This document shows positions 26,990-35,900 of a stretch of 64,000 bases of DNA, piece by piece. Where the stretch lies: NCBI GenBank assembly GCA_022616275.1, contig JAKEFB010000120.1:1-64000 (forward strand), given 5' to 3'. This DNA is from Chloroflexota bacterium. Lineage in GTDB: Bacteria; Chloroflexota; Anaerolineae; Promineifilales; Promineifilaceae. Each line of letters opens with the position of its first letter. Positions within the stretch are counted from its first letter, which is position 1. The notes under the pieces are model-generated. The model worked only from the letters and a program-made list of their open reading frames with translations. It was not told where the DNA came from and did no database searches. The position numbers and the translations under genes were made by a program.

Positions 26990-27050
26990 CAGTAGATCGA
27001 AATGCCCTGGGATCGCGGGCATCCTGCCCGCCTCCCATTGCGATCTACTG
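26990..27050. repeat. Bipartite hairpin repeat
   Basis: Outer arms CAGTAGATCG (26990-26999) and CGATCTACTG (27041-27050) enclose an inner perfect hairpin GCGGGCA-tcc-TGCCCGC (27015-27031). It resembles a MITE-like or REP-like element. It lies upstream of the chimeric gene start and downstream of the small membrane protein gene at 27067, so it could also affect transcription of both. Confidence 0.8.
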
Positions 27051-27066
27051 AAACTAGCATTTACGG

Positions 27067-27564
27067 TTATATTTTGACGTTAGCATTGCGCCGTACAAGT
27101 ATTCCTAACGGCAACCCGATGGCTAAGACATGTTCTATGATTGCCTCGATGAGCCAGGGCGTGGTTGGAGCTGGTAACGGAGGCGTCGCACTTAGAGGTG
27201 TTACAATCATGTTCATGACAACGAAAACACCAAATCCATACAGGAGCGCTCCAACGAAGGCATAGCGGCGCAAAAGCGGAATTCGGCCGGCGCCCAGGAT
27301 GAAAACGCCAGCAATTACAAAGGATATGATCAAGTGAAAGAACACCCCGAGCAAGGCGGTGGCGATGCCGCCCTCGAAAGCAGCATTGCCCAATGCGCCG
27401 CTGGCTATATATTGCCATACTAAAATAAACGGGGTCTTTTGAATGAGCGTGATAACAATCCATTGGTGAATGAATTGGCTTATAAAGATAAACATTCCGC
27501 CAAGGGCGATGGAACGAAGCAGTGAAGTGCGGTTAGTGAAGGGAATACTGGTGATAGTTGCCAT
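27067..27564 (-). CDS. Small polytopic membrane protein, unknown
   Basis: 165 residues, ATG at 27564 with AAGGAAC about 11 bases upstream. Four to five hydrophobic segments are visible (about 17-38, 48-90, 98-122 and 136-156), including LLGVFFHLIISFVIAGVFIL. I do not recognise the family. It is the distal member of a set of small minus-strand genes (27067-29004) that are less GC-rich than the flanking DNA. Inner-membrane location is likely. Confidence 0.75.
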   Translation of the reverse strand: MATITSIPFTNRTSLLRSIALGGMFIFISQFIHQWIVITLIQKTPFILVWQYIASGALGNAAFEGGIATALLGVFFHLIISFVIAGVFILGAGRIPLLRRYAFVGALLYGFGVFVVMNMIVTPLSATPPLPAPTTPWLIEAIIEHVLAIGLPLGILVRRNANVKI

Positions 27565-27602
27565 TATAATAGTTCCTTTTTCTGTTTGATTCTAACTGCC
27601 TG

Positions 27603-27914
27603 TCAGGGCAACTGCCTGATGACCGTCGCCCTGAATGGCGCGGCTAACAGCTCCCTTAATGGTGCGTAGACGCCGCTGGCCATAGCCTCCTGCATATGCG
27701 CCGCCCGCGCCTTGGCCGATTCCCAATCGGCAATTTCAACCAGGATGTCGGGGTTATCGAGTACCTCGTAGCGCGTGCTGCCCAGGAAACCATGCTGGCC
27801 CGGTCCATGTTCCGCCACAATCCTCTCGACCAGGCTCTTGAGCTCAGCCCGCTTGCCTGGTTTGGCCTGGAGTTCGACGATTACTTTGATGGCTACTTCA
27901 TTTTCTGTTGACAT
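27603..27914 (-). CDS. Antibiotic biosynthesis monooxygenase (ABM) domain protein
   Basis: 103 residues, ATG at 27914 after AGGAGAAAACT. The fold is a dimeric alpha-beta ferredoxin-like ABM domain: IKVIVELQAKPGKRAELKSL at the start, then LGSTRYEVLDNPDILVEIADW and AHMQEAMASGVYAPLREL. Such proteins include quinone monooxygenases and small stress or catabolic enzymes. It is followed by the small membrane protein gene after 38 bp and preceded by an SRPBCC remnant. The function cannot be narrowed from sequence. Confidence 0.85.
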   Translation of the reverse strand: MSTENEVAIKVIVELQAKPGKRAELKSLVERIVAEHGPGQHGFLGSTRYEVLDNPDILVEIADWESAKARAAHMQEAMASGVYAPLRELLAAPFRATVIRQLP

Positions 27915-27943
27915 AGTTTTCTCCTAACTGGTAACATTACGGC

Positions 27944-28054
27944 TCACAACGCCTGGGCTTCCATCAGCTCTTTAAGTTTGGGGAAATCGCCTTGAAGCGC
28001 TCGCTTGCCCGCGCTTATACGGTTGATAAAAACACTTACTGTGAACTTCTGCAT
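27944..28054 (-). pseudogene. Collapsed SRPBCC gene (36-codon remnant)
   Basis: A complete short frame with AAAGGA nine bases before its ATG at 28054. The first 12 residues (MQKFTVSVFINR) match the usual start of SRPBCC/polyketide-cyclase-type proteins, and the last 20 (KRALQGDFPKLKELMEAQAL) match their usual C-terminal helix. The roughly 100 residues between are absent, so an in-frame internal deletion joined the two ends near codons 12-16. The start, ribosome site and stop all survive, so a 36-residue peptide could still be made. The assignment rests on remembered family patterns, not on a search. Confidence 0.65.
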
Positions 28055-28105
28055 CTCATGCTTTCCTTTGGATACCTATGGAGACAGTAATCTCACATTG
28101 GAATT

Positions 28106-28489
28106 CTAGCTGGCGCCTGTTGACATATTTGCGCGACCTACCACGAAGAAAGCAATGGCAAAGACCAGGTTGACCACAACAAATACCCAACCTGATGGAT
28201 CTGCGCCAGGAATTATGGTAACAAGGAAATCCCCTATAGCCACGAAGGCAAACGCCACCGTGTTACCGATGAAGATGGCATCGCGCGCGCTGGAAGCATC
28301 CGAGTTTCGAGCAAACCAATTCATCACGGCAAAAGCTAAAAGTAGACTGGCTGGGACTCGTAAATTGGCAATCAACGAGGCAGGAGCATCAGGAGCAAGC
28401 CCGAACGCCATAATTGGAAATGCCTGAAGTAAAATTCCGACGAGACCCATGTAGATGGTCGCGAGAGTGAATAACAATTTAGGTTTCAT
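28106..28489 (-). CDS. Four-span membrane protein, unknown
   Basis: 127 residues from ATG at 28489 (an in-frame GTG at 28525 is possible). Four hydrophobic segments are regularly spaced: LLFTLATIYMGLVGILLQAF, LRVPASLLLAFAVMNWF, DAIFIGNTVAFAFVAIGDFL and GWVFVVVNLVFAIAFFVVG. The size and four-helix pattern are like DoxX or DUF-type small inner-membrane proteins, but no motif fixes the family. It is part of the minus-strand small-gene set. Confidence 0.72.
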   Translation of the reverse strand: MKPKLLFTLATIYMGLVGILLQAFPIMAFGLAPDAPASLIANLRVPASLLLAFAVMNWFARNSDASSARDAIFIGNTVAFAFVAIGDFLVTIIPGADPSGWVFVVVNLVFAIAFFVVGRANMSTGAS

Positions 28490-28584
28490 CCGGCACCTAC
28501 TATCCCTCCGTATGTTGCTTTGCACTATCCGAATAGATTCCTGTCCTCACAGCCGCCCAACGTGTAGACACCGCCTGCGGCCGG

Positions 28585-29004
28585 CTAAGCCGGAGGCCCG
28601 GCTGGGATTACACCGAGTTGCTGCATCAGAGCGAGCAGGTCGGCCACCCCCCAGTGCTCGCGTGCCACCCCGTCATCGCCAAAGCGAGTAATGTCAATGA
28701 GGTTCACGGCAACCGAATTGCCGGTTGCGGGTATTCCCATGAACTCGCCCTTATGCGTCCCGCTCACCCGTAATCGCGCAACTGCCTTCTCGCCGCTCGC
28801 AAACGAGTCTTGAACGTCCATCCGCATATCTGGAAACGCGGCCAGCAACAGCCGGAAGTATTGGACGACGCCGTCCTTCGTCGGCGGGAGTCCAGGCATT
28901 TCGTCGCGCTCAACGAAGTCATCGGCGAGCTGCCGGCCGAAACCGTCAATATCATCGGCGTTGATAAGGTCGTAGAGGCGTCGTATTGAAATCGTGTGAT
29001 CCAT
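28585..29004 (-). CDS. SnoaL-like/ester cyclase NTF2-fold protein
   Basis: 139 residues from ATG at 29004, after AAGGAGAAAATC. The NTF2-like fold of SnoaL-type proteins is clear: an early helix (SIRRLYDLINADDIDGFGRQLADDF), ERDEMPGLPPTKDGVVQYF, then FPDMRMDVQDSFASGEKAVARL and SGTHKGEFMGIPATG followed by INLIDITRF-type strands. Family members are small cyclases, isomerases or stress proteins. The gene is divergent from the large regulator gene at 29088, with 83 bp between them, so that regulator is a good candidate to control it. Confidence 0.85.
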   Translation of the reverse strand: MDHTISIRRLYDLINADDIDGFGRQLADDFVERDEMPGLPPTKDGVVQYFRLLLAAFPDMRMDVQDSFASGEKAVARLRVSGTHKGEFMGIPATGNSVAVNLIDITRFGDDGVAREHWGVADLLALMQQLGVIPAGPPA

Positions 29005-29087
29005 GATTTTCTCCTTATTTTGTTTGTTGTGATATATTTTCTGCACTTTAGCGAGACCCCATTAATCCATCATTACTTGGGAGGATT

Positions 29088-32081
29088 TTGACTGGATTAA
29101 TTTTTTCTTTACTCGGCCAATTGCAGATCGAGCATCGCCGGTTGGGAGCGATCACCCTCGCCAACCGTAAGGCGATCGGACTGCTGGCCTATCTCCTGAT
29201 CGAGTCGGATCACGCGCACAGTCGTGAATTTTTGCTTGGCTTGCTGTGGCCCAACTTGCCGACTGCTGCTGCGCAAAACAATCTCCGCGTGACCTGGTCC
29301 CATCTTCAGAAAGCGCTGGGAACGAGCGATTCCGACGAGCAACCACACCTGATCGGCAATCGGCTCACCTTGCACTTCAACCCCCTCAGCGATCACGAAC
29401 TGGATGTGGCCCGCTTTCACACATTGATCGAGGCCTGCCGCCTCCATCCACACCCCGACCAAAACGATTGCTTGGAATGTGCCGCCCGGCTGACAGAGGC
29501 GCTTGACCTGGTGCGCGGCGAATTTTTGGACGAGTTCTCGCTCCCCAATTGCTTGCAGTTCGACGAGTGGCTCCTCATGCAGCGCCAACGGTTCCAGGTG
29601 CAGGTGACGGCGGCGCTGGAACAGCTTGCTGCCTTTCACGAACGCGCCGGCCGACTGGCTGAAGCCGAGCGGGCCACGCGCCGCCTGCTCGAATACGACC
29701 CCCTGAGCGAATCCGCCTATCGTCAATTGATGCGCGTGCTGGCCCGTGCGGATCAGCGCAGCGCCGCCCTGGATGCCTACGAAACATGCCGCCGGGTGCT
29801 GGCAACCGAGCTTGGCCTGGCGCCGGCCGTTGAAACCGTGACGCTGGCCGAACAGATCCGCGCCGTCGCGCCGTTCGAGGCCCATGCGACGCGGGCCGCT
29901 CTGCCGCCCGTTCTGACGCGCTTTTTGGGACGCCAGCAAGAATCCGCCCGCCTGGTCGATCTGCTGTCGCGCCGAACGGTCAGGCTGGTGACATTGACAG
30001 GACCAGGCGGCGTCGGCAAGACGCGCCTGGCGCTCGAGGTTGCCAACCGCATGGCCGGCGTTTTCGCCCATGACATCTGCCTCGTCGAATTGGCAGGCGT
30101 TGCGGATGGAAGCGCTGTGGACGACGCGGTCGCGGCGGCGTTGCGTTTGCCGACCAACACCGGTCGCTCGTCCACCGCCGCCATTGTGGATTACCTGCGC
30201 GACAAGACCATGCTCCTGGCGCTGGATAATTGCGAACACCTGGTGAAAGCGTGCGCGCGCCTCGTCCAAACGCTCGGCCGCGAGGCCGCGGGGCTGACTG
30301 TGCTGGCGACGAGCCGCGTCCCGCTTCACCTGGCCGAGGAACACGTGGTACGGCTAGAACCATTTGCCACCCCCGCAATCAATGACGCGGAACGACTCAC
30401 GGTGGCGGAGTCGCTGAACTTTGACTCGGTTCAGTTGTTCACAAACCGCGCGGCACAATCGCTGCTGCATTTCAGGCTGACAGACGCGAATGTTCTGGCG
30501 GTCGCTCGTATCTGCCAGCAGCTTGACGGTATCCCCCTGGCGATTGAAATCGCCGCCGCACAAGTCCGCACGCTGCCTATCGAAGCGATCGCCGAACGGC
30601 TGGGCCAGCGCTTCACCTGGCTGAATAGGCGGGCGGGCGAAACCATGCCGCGCCAGCGCACCTTGCACACCCTGATTGATTGGTCCTACGGACTCTTGAG
30701 CCATCAGGAGCGCCCGGTATTGCGCCGATTAGCGGTCTTTGCCGGAGGGTGGACATTGGAAGCCGCCGAGGCGGTCAGCACACCAGGGGAGCCCTGCGCC
30801 GAGGTCCTCGCCGAGCTGGTAGACCACTCGCTGGTGGTCTTTGGGGCTGATGCCGAGCGCCGGCGATACAGCATGCACGAGACCATCCGCCAGTTTGCGC
30901 AGGAGCAGTTGCGCGGCAGCGATCAAGAGGCGGATGCGCTGGAACGTCATGCCCGGTACTATGCGCAGCTCGTCTCCCGAGCGGCAGAGAACCGGGCCGG
31001 GCGGACGCTGCCCGAGCGGCTGCGTACCGTCCAGGACGACCACGATAACCTGCGACGCGCGTTCGAATGGTTGCTTGCTCACGATCGCGAGCAGGCGCTG
31101 GCCATGGTCGCACAGTTGGGCACGGAACTGAAGTTCTGGGAACTGGGCGGATTTTTCCAGGAAGGGCGCCGCTGGCTGCAACGTGCCTTGGAGGGAACCC
31201 AGGGATCGGTTTCGATCCAGCGGGCACAAGCCCTGCTGGCGGCGGCCGATCTGTCCTCGGCGATCTCCGATTTTGATTATGGGTTGCAGTGTGCTCGTCA
31301 AGCGCAGCAACTGTTTCAGCAACTTGGCGATGGACGGCAGGAGATCGACGCGCGGTTGATGTATTGCGACCTGGCTCGCTACGCTGGCGAACTCGCGCAT
31401 CTGAAAACGCAGATCGAAGAAGCGCTGCAGATGGCCGAACATATGTCGTATACGGCTGGGATAGCGAAAGGCAAACAGTTACTGGCGATAAATATTGTGT
31501 ATACGACAGGTGGCGAATTTGAAGCTGCAATTCAGTATGAAATTCAGAGCGTCGCACTCTGGCGCGAACTAGACAGCCCGTTTGAACTCGCAACGGCCCT
31601 CAACCTTCTTGGCGCAGACTTGTTGGAATTACACGAATACGCGGCAGCTAGACAGGCATTCCTCGAATGCCGAGACCTTTATCGATCGCTGGGCTACCAG
31701 CGCGGCGTCGCCCTGGCCATGCATAACCTGGGAGAAACCGCGCATGGGATGGGGGAGTATGCGAGCGCCAGGGAATTACTCTGCGAATCGCTGCGCATGC
31801 GCCGCCATTTGCGCCTACCACGAGGCTATCCGTACTCATTTGAACTGCTCGCCCAGGTCAACGAAAGTGAAGGGCGCTACGAACAAGCGGTTCAACTCCT
31901 GGCGGCAGCCGAAACCTTACGAATTCGCATTGGCGCGCCACTCGAACAAGTAGCACAGAAGCATGTCACGGCTGTATTGGCCAGAGCACGCGCTCGGCTT
32001 GGGGATATCGCGTTTGAATTGGCATGGTCGAAAGGCGCGACGATGACCACCGAGCAAGCAATCGCGCTCGCGCTGAGTTGA
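29088..32081 (+). CDS. BTAD / AAA-type ATPase / TPR transcriptional regulator (AfsR-like)
   Basis: 997 residues from TTG at 29088, with GGGAGGA six bases upstream. Residues of about 1-95 are an OmpR-type winged helix (IGLLAYLLIESDHAHSREFL, LLWPNL) and about 96-255 a bacterial transcriptional activation (BTAD) domain. The STAND ATPase follows: Walker A GPGGVGKT at about 305-312, Walker B region LLALDNCEH near 375, and LATSRVPL. The last 350 residues are TPR-like helical repeats. This is the SARP/AfsR layout: a DNA-binding activator with nucleotide-driven switching. It stands divergent to the small-gene set at 27-29 kb, its likely target. A second protein of the same layout is encoded at 47144. 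Confidence 0.9.
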   Translation: MTGLIFSLLGQLQIEHRRLGAITLANRKAIGLLAYLLIESDHAHSREFLLGLLWPNLPTAAAQNNLRVTWSHLQKALGTSDSDEQPHLIGNRLTLHFNPLSDHELDVARFHTLIEACRLHPHPDQNDCLECAARLTEALDLVRGEFLDEFSLPNCLQFDEWLLMQRQRFQVQVTAALEQLAAFHERAGRLAEAERATRRLLEYDPLSESAYRQLMRVLARADQRSAALDAYETCRRVLATELGLAPAVETVTLAEQIRAVAPFEAHATRAALPPVLTRFLGRQQESARLVDLLSRRTVRLVTLTGPGGVGKTRLALEVANRMAGVFAHDICLVELAGVADGSAVDDAVAAALRLPTNTGRSSTAAIVDYLRDKTMLLALDNCEHLVKACARLVQTLGREAAGLTVLATSRVPLHLAEEHVVRLEPFATPAINDAERLTVAESLNFDSVQLFTNRAAQSLLHFRLTDANVLAVARICQQLDGIPLAIEIAAAQVRTLPIEAIAERLGQRFTWLNRRAGETMPRQRTLHTLIDWSYGLLSHQERPVLRRLAVFAGGWTLEAAEAVSTPGEPCAEVLAELVDHSLVVFGADAERRRYSMHETIRQFAQEQLRGSDQEADALERHARYYAQLVSRAAENRAGRTLPERLRTVQDDHDNLRRAFEWLLAHDREQALAMVAQLGTELKFWELGGFFQEGRRWLQRALEGTQGSVSIQRAQALLAAADLSSAISDFDYGLQCARQAQQLFQQLGDGRQEIDARLMYCDLARYAGELAHLKTQIEEALQMAEHMSYTAGIAKGKQLLAINIVYTTGGEFEAAIQYEIQSVALWRELDSPFELATALNLLGADLLELHEYAAARQAFLECRDLYRSLGYQRGVALAMHNLGETAHGMGEYASARELLCESLRMRRHLRLPRGYPYSFELLAQVNESEGRYEQAVQLLAAAETLRIRIGAPLEQVAQKHVTAVLARARARLGDIAFELAWSKGATMTTEQAIALALS

Positions 32082-32229
32082 GCGAGATCCCAACCTAGCA
32101 ACACGTTCTCGCGCAAACTTTGGCTAAAGAGGCGTGGCACTTGCGGCGTGTACGCCGTGTGTGGTGGGCCAAAGAAGGAGCGGGGGTTCGAATACATAAT
32201 AATTGACTTTTAGACGAGGTTAGAAAACG
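32082..32229. other. Intergenic region with a small palindrome
   Basis: 148 bp without a gene. It holds a short palindromic stretch GGCGTGTACGCC (about 32144-32155) in GT-rich text, and an AT-rich segment (TAATAATTGAC, about 32199-32210) that may be the promoter of the phosphoesterase gene. I could not define a terminator. Confidence 0.35.
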
Positions 32230-32985
32230 ATGCGCGTAATTGTTATTTCAGATATGCACGGTAATTGTGTCGCTCTTGACGCGGTGCTGGCGGAGATAAA
32301 GCAGGAGACGGCCGACCAAATTATTTGCCTGGGCGATGCCCTACAGGGTGGGCCACAGCCTGTTGAGGTCCTCCAGCGGCTCCAGGCGTGGCAGATACCG
32401 GTCGTCATGGGGAACGCCGACGCCTGGCTGCTGAGCGGCGAGGAGACGGGGAAAGAACAGATTCCGGCCGAACGGCTGGGCCAATTGGAGACAGTGCGGC
32501 AGTGGACGCTGGCGCAGCTTTCCGAGGCGGATCGGGCTTACATCGCTGGTTTTCGCCCCACCATTGAAATTCCACTAGGCGCAAATCGAAGCCTGCTCTG
32601 CTTCCACGGCTCGCCGGCTTCGTTTGACGACCTGATTTTTCCCTATACGCCGGAGGAAGCGTTCCGGGGTTATTTGGGCGCCTTCTCCTCTTCGATTTTA
32701 ACCGGCGGCCATACCCACCTCCAGCAACTGCGGCGCATTGACGACAGCTTCTTCTTCAATCCCGGCAGCATTGGGGTGGTCTACAACCACAACCAGCCTG
32801 ACGGCCCAACCATTCACCTGGATGGCTGGGCCGAATACGCCGTCCTGACGGTTACAGGCCAGCGCATTGGCCTGGAGTTCAAGCGGACGCCGATTGACGT
32901 GGCGGCGCTCATTCGTGCTTACCGGGAAAGTGGCCGGCCTTACGCCGAGAAAGCCATTGCCGAGTACGGCCGGGGAAAACAGTAA
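32230..32985 (+). CDS. Metallophosphoesterase (YfcE/calcineurin-like)
   Basis: 251 residues, ATG at 32230, GAGG upstream. All blocks of the calcineurin-like fold are present: SDMHGNCVALD (metal ligands Asp and His, about 7-17), GDALQGG (about 36-42), MGNADAW (Asn-Asp, about 60-66), CFHGSP (about 121-126), and GGHTHLQQ (about 158-165) followed by NPGSIG. Compact one-domain members like this are cytoplasmic phosphodiesterases of broad or unknown substrate. The last 46 bp overlap, tail to tail, the end of the giant minus-strand gene. Confidence 0.9.
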   Translation: MRVIVISDMHGNCVALDAVLAEIKQETADQIICLGDALQGGPQPVEVLQRLQAWQIPVVMGNADAWLLSGEETGKEQIPAERLGQLETVRQWTLAQLSEADRAYIAGFRPTIEIPLGANRSLLCFHGSPASFDDLIFPYTPEEAFRGYLGAFSSSILTGGHTHLQQLRRIDDSFFFNPGSIGVVYNHNQPDGPTIHLDGWAEYAVLTVTGQRIGLEFKRTPIDVAALIRAYRESGRPYAEKAIAEYGRGKQ

Positions 32986-35900
32986 AAGTTATACCAGCAA
33001 CGGCCACCAACTGGTATTTGATCAGCGGTGGCGCGACTGGGCAAGGTGGGCGTGTCTTGCCCAGTAGGGTATCCCGCCAGAATGTCCGGCGCAGACAAAG
33101 CGCCCATCTCCCCAGGGCCAAGGGCCTGGGCGCCGCTGCCGACGATGATTGGCAGAAATAGCCGGGCGGGGATAACGGTCACGACGACCTGGTCGCTGCC
33201 GACGCCGCCGTCGTCGTCTGTCACCGTCAACGTGACGGTGTAAACGCCGACGTTCTCATAAAGGTGGGTGGGGGTTAATGTCCCGGAAGCGGTCTGGCCG
33301 TCGCCGAAATCCCAGGTGATGGTGTGGCTATCCTGGCCTGGATCGGCAAAGCTGCCCGCCAGGGCCGCAGCCGCGCCCACTGTGACCGTGACCGCCTCAC
33401 CCGCCTCTACCTGGGGGGCGACGTTATTGACCAGCAGCGGATTAAAGTACACGCTCACCCCACCCTGGGTGTCAGTCAGGGTCAGCGTCACTGTCAAGGT
33501 GGCGTTGTCGGCGTAGGTGTGGGTCGGCGTCAGCGTGCCGGCGGCGGTGGCCCCGTCGCCGAAGTCCCACAAAACAGCTAACATGCCATTGACCCGGCGT
33601 AGTAAATCGGGATCGGAAACGACTGCCTCAAAGGAGACCTCCTGGCCTTCGTCCGGCACGGTGGGCGTGATGATCAGGCTCTGGAGAATGGGCGGATCGT
33701 TGACGCTGGTGACCGTGACCGTGACCGTGGCCGTGTCGGTGTAGACGCCGTCGCTGATCTTATAGGTGAAGAATTCAACGCCGTAGAAGTTGGCCGCCGG
33801 GGAGTAAGTCACCGTCTCGTCGGGGTTGATGACGGCCGTGCCGCTCACCGGCTGGCTGACCGAAACGACTGCCAAGGCCTGGCCGTCCACTTCCAGGTCA
33901 TTGGCCAGCACGTCAATGGTGACGGCCGTGTCCTCCTGGGTCTGGGCCTCGTCGTCTACGGCAACGGGCGGGTCGTTGACTCCTGCCACCAGGAGCGTGA
34001 CGGCCGTGGGGGCGGAGGTATTGACCCCGTCGCCGGCGGTATAGGTGAAGACGTCCGTGCCAAAGAAGTTGAGCGTGGGCGTGTAGGTGAAGGAGCCGTC
34101 CGGGTTCAGCGACAGGTCGCCGTTAGCCGGCCCGGCGGCCAGCGTGGCCGTGATGACGTCGCCGTCGCCGTCGCTGTCGTTGTCGAGCACGCCCGGCGCG
34201 GCGATGGCCAGGACCACCTCTTCAGTCGTCGTGTAGACGTCCGGCGCGGCCAGCGGCGTCTCGTCGTCGTCGGCAATCGTCACCAGGACCAACCCATCGC
34301 CAATGTTGACCGCGCCGCCCAGATAGACGGCGAAACTCTCGTCCGGCTCGTCGAGGGCGTCATCTACGAGGGGAATGGTCATCGTGACCGCGGCCGTGGC
34401 CGGGGCGAAGACCAGGGTCCCAGTGGTGGTCAGGTAGTCGGCCGGGGCGGTGGCCGTGCCGTTGACGGTGACGTAATTGATGGTCTCCGTAAAGGCGCTC
34501 AGGGGAGAAAGGGTCGCCGTCAGCGTCGCCACGGCGGCGCTTTCGGCGACCAGCTCATCCTGGATGTCGAGGGTGGGCAACGGCTCGTCGTCCACGATGG
34601 TCGCCAGGGCAATCCCATCGGCAACGACCAGCCCGTCGGCGTTGGTACTGATGGTCACGAGGAAGGCTTCCGGTCCTTCGTAGAGGACGTCGTCGGTGAT
34701 GGAGACGGTGATCGTGCCGGTTACCTGCCCGGCCGGGATGGTCAGCGTGCCGTTGATGGCCTGGTAGTCGCCAGGGGCAACGGCCCCGCCATCCAGCGTG
34801 GCGTAGCCGACGGTCACGCTCACCGCCTGGGCCGCGCTCAAAGTTACGAGGAAGTCGGCTGCGCCAGCGACCTCGTTTACTGTCGCGTCGCCAATGGCCA
34901 TCACGTCGGACACAGACACGGCAATGGTGTCGGTGAGGGTGTTGTTGGCCTGGTCGCGCATGACCGCCGTCAGGCTATAGGTTCCGCCGGCCGTGGGGGT
35001 CCAGGTGGTGGCCCACAGCGTATCGGTGACCGTCCCGCCCGGCGTAATAACGTCTATGACCACGTCGTTGGCGTAGACCGTCACGTTCTGAATGGCTTCC
35101 AGATCATAAGCCCCGCCGCTTACGCTAATGGGCACGGTTGCAGTCAGGACGCTATTGTCGGCCGGCGCGAAAATGGCCACGCTATCCACGTCCACTGACG
35201 GAGGCAGGGTAATCGTTTGGGTGGCGCAATGGCCGACGCTGTCACAGGCGGTGAAGTCGCGGCTGGTGTCGTGGCCCGGCACGCGGCAGGTGGCCGTCAC
35301 CTGGTAGGGTAGGCCATCGTACGGCAGCGTCGCGTCACTATAGCGCAGGCTGACCAATTCGCCTGTACCGCATGGCTGGACGTAACTTGTCTCATCCAGC
35401 ACAAAGTCGCTGAAGCTGAAGGTGTACTCCGTCTGGGCAGCGCTGCCACCGCCAATGTGCTGGCCGGTGGCGGCAACGACTGGAGGCACGTTGTCAATGA
35501 GGCCGCGCCAGATGAGGTTGTCACGGCCGATGTTGTTGTAATTATCAGTTGCGCGGAGAGCGATGTCGTAGAATCCCTCGAGGCCGGCGGAGAGCTGGTA
35601 TTGCCAGGTGTCGTTGTTGAGCACGGCCGTTTGCCAGCCGGGGGTAGTGGCAGAGATGACGCCAGTCGCGATGGCGGCGAAATCGAGCGGCTGGAGGGCC
35701 AGCTCGACACTTTGCAGGCCGACCCCCTGGGTGTAAGCGAGGGCGAAGATCTCCTCGGCGGCGAGAACGCGGTCGTAGATGAAAACCTCGTCCATCGAGC
35801 CAACAAAGCGGTGGGTGAGCAGTTGGGAAACGCCCAGTTTCATGGCTCCATCGCTGTTGCCGGGGGCCGTTCCGGCTTCAGACGCGACCAGTTGGCCGTC

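Noticed and set aside
26640-27050. Complete insertion sequence around the OrfA-like segment
   Set aside because: No OrfB, DDE catalytic region or matching terminal inverted repeats were found; only the OrfA front and a nearby unrelated hairpin remain.
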